Position numbers and translations under genes: made by a program. Under the pieces are notes generated by a model. The model had not been told where the DNA came from. It saw nothing but the letters and a program-made list of their open reading frames with translations, and did no database searches. From Melieria omissa (taxonomy: Eukaryota > Arthropoda > Insecta > Diptera > Ulidiidae), in contig CAXARI010000118.1 of assembly GCA_963971225.1 (NCBI GenBank), positions 361,001 through 425,000 of the forward strand: a stretch of 64,000 bases of DNA, given 5' to 3'. Shown piece after piece: positions 58,920 to 64,000 of the stretch (the first letter of the stretch is position 1; each line of letters opens with the position of its first letter).

Positions 58920-59795
58920 TGAGTAGGAGGGTACAATGGTGTGCTTAGAAGTGTTTGGCGTGAGCCTGCATGGAGCCGCCATTGGTACAGATCTTGGTGG
59001 TAGTAGCAAATAATCGAATGAGACCTTGGAGGACTGAAGTGGAGAAGGGTTTCGTGTGAACAGTGGTTGATCACGAGTTAGTCGGTCCTAAGTTCAAGGC
59101 GAAAGCCGAAAATTTTCAAGTTTTAATAAAATTTGTCATATATAAAATATTAATTATACACTTGAATAATTTTGAACGAAAGGGAATACGGTTCCAATTC
59201 CGTAACCTGTTGAGTATCCGTTTGTTATTAAAAATGGGCCTTGTGCTCATCCTGGCAACAGGAACGACCATAAAGAAGCCGTCGAGAGATATCGGAAGAG
59301 TTTTCTTTTCTGTTTTATAGTCGTACTACCATGGAAGTCTTTCGAAGAGAGATATGGTAGATGGACTAGAAGAGCATGACATTTACTGTTGTGTCGATAT
59401 TTTCTCCTCGGACCTTGAAAATTTATGGTGGGGTCACGCAAACTTCTTAACAGGCCGTACCGATATCCGCAGCTGGTCTCCAAGGTGAAGAGTCTCTAGT
59501 CGATAGAATAATGTAGGTAAGGGAAGTCGGCAAATTAGATCCGTAACTTCGGGATAAGGATTGGCTCTGAAGATTGAGATAATCGGGCTTGATTGGGAAG
59601 CAATAATATGGTTTATGTACTCGTTCTGGGTAAATAGAGAATTTCGATTCTTGTTCCTCGGATAGTAGTTACGTAGCCAATTGTGGAACTTTCTTGCTAA
59701 AATTTTTAAGGAATTATATCTTTCTAAAGGTATATATTCTTTTTAAATCATAACGATTATCAATTAACAATCAATTCAGAACTGGCACGGACTTG

Positions 59796-59837
<42 letters not shown>

Positions 59838-59848
59838 CTAACGGGTGT

Positions 59849-59887
<39 letters not shown>

Positions 59888-59904
59888 AGTGAAGAAATTC
59901 AAGT

Positions 59905-60003
<99 letters not shown>

Positions 60004-60006
60004 TAC

Positions 60007-60020
60007 TGTCCCTATCTACT
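60007..60020 (+). other. R1 target sequence / upstream copy of the 14-bp target duplication
   Basis: tgtccctatctact is the conserved 28S sequence that R1 elements duplicate on insertion. The second copy would lie beyond the window, after the R1 3' end. Confidence 0.75.
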
Positions 60021-60132
60021 GTGTCGATTTAGACACCAGTGCGAGCGGTCGTGTGCGCGTGTGATTTTTCTGCGAATTTTCAGTGCGCGTGATTTGTTGG
60101 TGCCTGAGTAGCGGTGAATCGTGAGTAGAAAT

Positions 60133-60460
60133 TGTAAACAAGTTACCGTAAGGGGCTTGTGTACAATTTGTTGTTGCGTAGAGTAGCGTAAACAAGTTGC
60201 CGTAAGTAGCTTGTGTGCAATTTGTTGTTGCACAATTTGTGTAAACAAGTCACCGTTGGTGGCTTGTGTGCAATTTGTTGTTGCGCATTTTGCATAAACA
60301 AGTTACCGTAGGTAGCTTGCGTGTGAATTGTTGTTGTGCACAAAAGTGTAAACAGGTTGCCGTTAGGTGGCCTGTCTGCATTGTTTGTGTACTGCTTGTG
60401 CCCAAGCAAGTAGCCGTAAGGCACTTGCGGTGTGAATAGTGGTTGTTGTACAACAACCAC
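60133..60460 (+). repeat. Tandem ~55-bp repeats in the R1 5' UTR
   Basis: Six degenerate copies with the core gtaaacaagttaccgtaag, then ggcttgtgtgcaatttgttg, starting near 60133, 60188, 60241, 60294, 60348 and 60403. Period is 53-57 bp. The last copies are the most diverged. Confidence 0.88.
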
Positions 60461-60461
60461 T
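60438..60461. repeat. Perfect 24-bp palindrome in the R1 5' UTR
   Basis: agtggttgttgt followed at once by its exact reverse complement, at the end of the tandem repeats and 86 bp before the ORF1 ATG. As RNA it could pair with itself or between two transcripts; the zero-length loop makes a simple hairpin strained. Confidence 0.85.
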
Positions 60462-60547
60462 TGAGTTGCGTGAGTGAGTGTTATTGTAAGTAGTGTAAAT
60501 AGTAGGAATAAGTCTAGTGTTAAACTAGTATAGTGTGTAGAGTGTGA

Positions 60548-62044
60548 ATGGGGCGCCCTAAGCGCAAAGGAAGTGTGACGGGGGACTCTGCCCGGGAGCC
60601 GTCCGGTCGTGAAACGACCGATTTGACGTCTTCTGACGCGGAGTCAGTGTCGGCGGACGTCCGATCGCCCCCTCGCAAGAGGGTTGGGCGCGTTGCTTCG
60701 CCCGGCAAGGGGCGCGCGGCCTCGCCCGAGGTAGGGCTTGGGCGCGCGTTTTTGGCCGGTGGAGGCAGGGAGCCTGGGCGCGCGGCTTCGCCCGCCGACA
60801 CTATAGGCGGAGTGAGTATGGATGAGGCCAGCACGAGCGCGAAAGGTGCTAAGTCGTCGGCCGTGAAGGCGAGTACGGTCGTACCCGTCGTTGCGGCTGA
60901 CGGTGAGGTGTCGGATGCCTCGTGCATGGTAGCGCGGAAGAAAAAGAAGAAGGGGGTGAAGGCGGCGGCTGTTGACCAGGGGCCATCTGCGTCTGAGGCA
61001 CAGGCGTCGGTGGTTGCCCTGAAGGCCATCACGGCAAAAATCATGGCGGCCGTGATTGGGGTGGATGGTGTCAGCGCCGTCGCCATGAAGAAGGTGGTTG
61101 AGGTCGCGGGCGAGTATGAGCTGTTGCTCATGAAGCTCGTGGCCGAGAATGCCACGTTGAAGGGCCGCATCGCTGGCCTGGAAAGTGTGGGGGCTCCGGC
61201 CTCACGAGTCATGCCGGCGCCGAGTGCGGTGCGTGTGGGCGCCCCCCAGGCGGCCGCTGCTTTGGCGTCGGTCCCTGTACCGGTTGCGCAGGCCATGACT
61301 GTGCAGCCGGCGCAGACGTGGTCCGTCGTTGTCCGGAGCCGCGATGCTAAGGCATCGGGGAAAGAGGTGGCTACCAAGGTCGTCAAGGAGGCGGGTCCTT
61401 CACTGGGCGTGAGGGTTCACGAGGTGAAGCCACTGCGTGGTGGCGGTGCGATTATTCGCACCCCCTCCAAGGCCGAAGCAGTGAAGTTGACCAAGAACGC
61501 CAAATTGAGCGAACTTGGACTTGACGTGGCGGCAAATGAGAAGCTAGGCCCGAGGGTTGTCGTCCATGGGGTTCACTCGGAGATTTCCCCGAGTGAATTC
61601 ATGGAGGAGCTCTATGAGTTGAATCTCAAAGAGCGGATAAGCCCGGCTGCCTTTAAGAAAGGCGTCCGTATGGTGAGTCGCCCGTGGACGGTAGGCTCTG
61701 GTGGGGCATCCAACGTCGTGTTGGAAGGGAACGAAGGCTTGCTTTCGTCCCTTCTGGAGGCGGAGCGATGCTACATCAAGTGGTTTTCGTTCCGCGTGCG
61801 GCCCTTCATGCCGATGCCTGGCTGTTTCAGGTGTTTGAGTTTTGACCACAGAGTGGCTGAGTGTCGCATGAAAGCGGACGTTTGTCGGCGCTGTGGCCAG
61901 AGCGGTCATCGCGTCCAGCAGTGCAGCAATGAGCTGCATTGCCGGAATTGCGCGTTCCGGGGCAAGCCGGCTGGGCATTACATGATGTCCACCGACTGCC
62001 CGGCGTACAGCCAAATTCTGGCCAGGGCGCAGGCTCGTCATTGA
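60548..62044 (+). CDS. R1 ORF1, Gag-like RNA-binding protein
   Basis: 498 residues from the ATG at 60548. The N-terminal third is rich in Ser, Ala, Gly and Arg and has a basic run (RKKKKKGVK, about residue 130), probably disordered or a nuclear/nucleic-acid contact. A predicted helical middle part follows (about 160-215). The C-terminal third contains three zinc knuckles: CFRCLSFDHRVAEC, CRRCGQSGHRVQQC and a longer-spaced CRNC...H...C, the arrangement known for R1 and related LINE ORF1 proteins. GC content is clearly higher than in the surrounding satellite and rDNA. The stop TGA shares its A with the ORF2 start. The 288-codon antisense frame at 60520-61386 is a shadow. Confidence 0.93.
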   Translation: MGRPKRKGSVTGDSAREPSGRETTDLTSSDAESVSADVRSPPRKRVGRVASPGKGRAASPEVGLGRAFLAGGGREPGRAASPADTIGGVSMDEASTSAKGAKSSAVKASTVVPVVAADGEVSDASCMVARKKKKKGVKAAAVDQGPSASEAQASVVALKAITAKIMAAVIGVDGVSAVAMKKVVEVAGEYELLLMKLVAENATLKGRIAGLESVGAPASRVMPAPSAVRVGAPQAAAALASVPVPVAQAMTVQPAQTWSVVVRSRDAKASGKEVATKVVKEAGPSLGVRVHEVKPLRGGGAIIRTPSKAEAVKLTKNAKLSELGLDVAANEKLGPRVVVHGVHSEISPSEFMEELYELNLKERISPAAFKKGVRMVSRPWTVGSGGASNVVLEGNEGLLSSLLEAERCYIKWFSFRVRPFMPMPGCFRCLSFDHRVAECRMKADVCRRCGQSGHRVQQCSNELHCRNCAFRGKPAGHYMMSTDCPAYSQILARAQARH

Positions 62045-64000
62045 TGGGTCTGCAGGCAGTACAGTTAAACTGTCAGGGTGCATATGCCGTGATGTGCGAG
62101 TTAGGTGCGTGTATGAGTGAATGTGGCAGTGCAATTGCCCTGGTTCAGGAACCGTACGCCACCAATGGTGTCGTACGGGGAATACCTGCAGCAATGCGGG
62201 TCTTTTCTGACACCAGGGCAAATGCGGCTGTAATTGTGAATGATGTCCATTTGGACTGTATGGTTGTGTGTGCGACTGAATATGGTGTTTGTGTCAGTGT
62301 GCAAGGTCACTTTGGCAAAGTGATTGTGGGCAGTGTCTACTGCAAGTATGGTGAGCCTCTAGAGCCCTACTTGGACTATCTCGACACGGTGTTCCGTCTG
62401 GCAGGCGGCACACCTGTCTTGGTAGGTGTGGATGCAAATGCCACATCTCCGCTGTGGTTCAGCAAGGTATCGCGGCATTCTGCCGGCTACCAGAGCCACA
62501 GTAGGGGTGAGGCAATGAGTGAATGGTTGGTTCCGCGAGACATTGTTGTTCTCAACGAACCAAGTGAATGGTATACGTTTGACGGGCCTAGAGGGGTGAG
62601 TGACATTGACGTGACGTTAGTGAATGGGGCAGCGAGCAGAATGTTTGAATTCAGCTGGCGTGTCCGTGGTGGGTGGGGCATAAGCGATCACAATTTGATT
62701 GAAATTGTGATTACTGTGCCTGCTCACAGTATGAATGAAAGGGCGGGTGTGTGTGAAAGGCGATGGCGCACCTGTGGTGTGAATTGGGAAACTTATGGTT
62801 TCCATGTTCGTGAAGTGGTCACGGAAGTGCCACTTAGTGAGTTTGAATGCATGAATGTGGACGACCAGGTCGCTCGTCTTAACGAGTGTGTCTGGCGTGT
62901 GAATGACAGTATGCTTCAGAAATGGGAGAGAGTGAACCAGAGGCGGGTGAAGTGGTGGACGAGTGAGCTGAGTGCAAAGAGGCGGTTGGTCAGGCGCCTG
63001 AGACGTAAGTTTCAGCGCGCCCGGGCGGCCAATTCTGAGCACTTGGCCCAGCGCAGGTGTGATTTCAATAGGTGCATGAATGAGTATAAGAGTATGCTTG
63101 TTCGCGTTAAGGAAGAAAATTGGCGGGAGTTTGTGGCAGATCATAGGGATGACCCATGGGGCCATGTCTATCGCATCTGCCGCAGTAAGAAGAAGCAGGT
63201 GGATGTGAGTGCTCTCCGTGTTGGTGACACTATGACATCAACATGGAGAGATAGTGTGAACGTTCTCTTAGCCGAGTTCTTTCCTAGGGCGGTTGAGCAG
63301 ACGCCACCAGCACAAGTGGCAGCTGCTGAGCCATTAGAAGACGGAGAATTAGGTTATGCATTTGGCCTGGTTAGGTCTAGACGGTCACCGGGTGTCGATG
63401 GTTTGACTGGCGAGATGTGCAAAGCCTTGTACAAAGTCATTCCGGAGTACCTGGAGGCCATCTATGAGAAATGCCTTTATGAGGCTTATTTTCCACTCGC
63501 GTGGAAGATAGCTAGGGTCGTAGTGCTCTTGAAGTCTCCTGATAAGATCAGGACTAACCCCCGTTCTTATCGGGGTATCTGCCTCCTACCAGTACTTGGT
63601 AAAGTACTGGAACGGATTATGGTGGATCGGCTTCAAGCGCAACTGGGTGGGCTATCGGATAGGCAGTTTGGGTTTCGAAAGAGACTCGGCGTGGAAGATG
63701 CATGGATGTACGTTAAATCGGTGGTGCGTGAGAGTAGAGAGAACTATGTTCTCGGTGTGTTTGTGGATTTTAGGGGGGCGTTTGATCACCTGCGCTGGGA
63801 TAAAGTGGTAGAATGGCTGAATCATGCTGACTGCCTGGAAACAGCTCTCTGGAAGAGCTATTTCTCAGACAGGAAAGCATGTGTGATTGGGAAGAATGAA
63901 CGGGTTGATATAGATGTGGCTCGAGGATGCCCGCAGGGATCCGTCTGTGGTCCATATATATGGAACTACATGATGGATCCACTACTGCGGCGTCTGGCAG
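62044..64000 (+). CDS. R1 ORF2, endonuclease-reverse transcriptase (partial, runs off the window)
   Basis: Reads open for 652 codons from the ATG at 62044. The apurinic-like endonuclease covers about residues 1-225: LNCQGA, LVQEPY (Glu at about 36), GVDANATS (Asp about 130), VSDIDVTL (Asp about 189) and SDHNLI (Asp/His about 215). This domain makes the site-specific nick in 28S. The reverse transcriptase begins at about residue 440 with SPGVDGLTGE, then YRGICLLP, motif A FVDFRGAFDH (Asp about 575) and motif B GCPQGSVCGP; the YADD box lies beyond the window. No internal stop was found by translating the whole stretch. The start overlaps the ORF1 stop (TGATG), suggesting coupled reinitiation. 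Confidence 0.93.
   Translation, partial: MGLQAVQLNCQGAYAVMCELGACMSECGSAIALVQEPYATNGVVRGIPAAMRVFSDTRANAAVIVNDVHLDCMVVCATEYGVCVSVQGHFGKVIVGSVYCKYGEPLEPYLDYLDTVFRLAGGTPVLVGVDANATSPLWFSKVSRHSAGYQSHSRGEAMSEWLVPRDIVVLNEPSEWYTFDGPRGVSDIDVTLVNGAASRMFEFSWRVRGGWGISDHNLIEIVITVPAHSMNERAGVCERRWRTCGVNWETYGFHVREVVTEVPLSEFECMNVDDQVARLNECVWRVNDSMLQKWERVNQRRVKWWTSELSAKRRLVRRLRRKFQRARAANSEHLAQRRCDFNRCMNEYKSMLVRVKEENWREFVADHRDDPWGHVYRICRSKKKQVDVSALRVGDTMTSTWRDSVNVLLAEFFPRAVEQTPPAQVAAAEPLEDGELGYAFGLVRSRRSPGVDGLTGEMCKALYKVIPEYLEAIYEKCLYEAYFPLAWKIARVVVLLKSPDKIRTNPRSYRGICLLPVLGKVLERIMVDRLQAQLGGLSDRQFGFRKRLGVEDAWMYVKSVVRESRENYVLGVFVDFRGAFDHLRWDKVVEWLNHADCLETALWKSYFSDRKACVIGKNERVDIDVARGCPQGSVCGPYIWNYMMDPLLRRLA

Larger units (their letters stand above)
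57300..60020 (+). rRNA. 28S rRNA: 28S ribosomal RNA gene, 5' 2.7 kb, interrupted at the R1 site
   Basis: Starts with the conserved caacctcaactcatatggg and contains universal 28S segments (gaatttaagcatattaat, agtagcggcgagcg, gaccgtgagggaaag-type blocks, gaccaatcgaaccatct, taactatgactctc). AT-rich expansion segments are typical of higher flies. The R2 target (ctctcttaagg/tagcc, cleavage after 59946) is uninterrupted. Sequence ends at cctatctact (60011-60020), exactly 74 bp after the R2 site, where R1 begins. The 3' part of 28S is not in the window. An R1-interrupted and 5'-truncated unit cannot give functional 28S. Confidence 0.95.
60021..64000 (+). mobile_element. R1: R1 non-LTR retrotransposon (5' 4 kb, continues past the window)
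   Basis: Inserted at the canonical R1 site of the 28S gene in the same orientation, as all R1 elements are. It has a 527-bp 5' UTR, ORF1 (Gag-like) and ORF2 (endonuclease-reverse transcriptase), with no stop or frameshift visible up to the window end. R1 has no promoter needs beyond the rRNA transcript: it is normally co-transcribed with 28S by RNA polymerase I. It looks full-length at its 5' end and intact, so it may be active. Confidence 0.95.

Noticed and set aside
59934..59960. An R2 element insertion
   Set aside because: The R2 target is continuous 28S sequence; the element begins 74 bp later at the R1 site and has two frames with an apurinic-type endonuclease, which R2 lacks.
60520..61386. 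A 288-codon minus-strand frame opposite R1 ORF1
   Set aside because: Antisense shadow of GC-rich ORF1, with Thr/Ala/Pro-rich composition; the sense frame has zinc knuckles and conserved context.

Overview
The window is eukaryotic heterochromatin from a higher fly (Diptera, probably Brachycera/Cyclorrhapha). The evidence is a fly-type AU-rich 28S rRNA gene, an R1 retrotransposon at the exact R1 site of that gene, and insect-type mariner, Ty3/Gypsy, RTE and hAT elements. The species cannot be fixed from sequence alone. I see no single-copy host protein gene. Every convincing protein-coding stretch belongs to a mobile element.

Positions 1-56606 are one head-to-tail satellite array with a consensus unit of about 1.17-1.20 kb, all in the same orientation (about 31 whole or partial units). 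Each unit appears to be built from older, diverged sub-repeats of roughly 170-200 bp. The array is interrupted by: a piggyBac-type MITE (4787-5304); two copies of a 1.96-1.98 kb non-autonomous hAT element (5439-7393, 54442-56418); seven copies or derivatives of a tRNA-derived SINE (near 8.8, 10.5, 24.2, 30.5, 50.4, 51.9 and 53.5 kb); two copies of an internally deleted Ty3/Gypsy LTR element (11341-14508, 26550-29717); two full-length RTE-clade LINEs with long open frames (16551-19818, 32691-35964); and one irritans-type mariner with a frameshift (36914-38205).

Most repeated insertions are not independent. The Gypsy and RTE pairs sit at the same unit positions with the same flanks, so a block of about 10 kb was duplicated inside the array. 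The same holds for a block carrying 'mini-units' (about 20.4-24.1 and 40.3-44.0 kb) and for the hAT-bearing unit. The array therefore records recent block duplication and deletion, with transposons as markers.

At 56607-57205 a 5'-truncated LINE 3' end lies exactly between the satellite and rDNA. The rDNA starts with about 95 bp of apparent ITS2 and the 28S gene (57300-60020), which stops at the R1 site. There an R1 element begins: a 5' UTR with about six 55-bp repeats and a perfect 24-bp palindrome, ORF1 with three CCHC knuckles, and ORF2 (endonuclease and reverse transcriptase) that is open to the window end. ORF1 and ORF2 overlap as TGATG. This looks like the edge of a nucleolus organiser whose first rDNA unit is truncated and R1-inserted.

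The most speculative but interesting signal is that each satellite unit carries a TATA-like motif exactly 30 bp upstream of a perfect arthropod initiator, plus a near-DPE, so the array might be transcribed.
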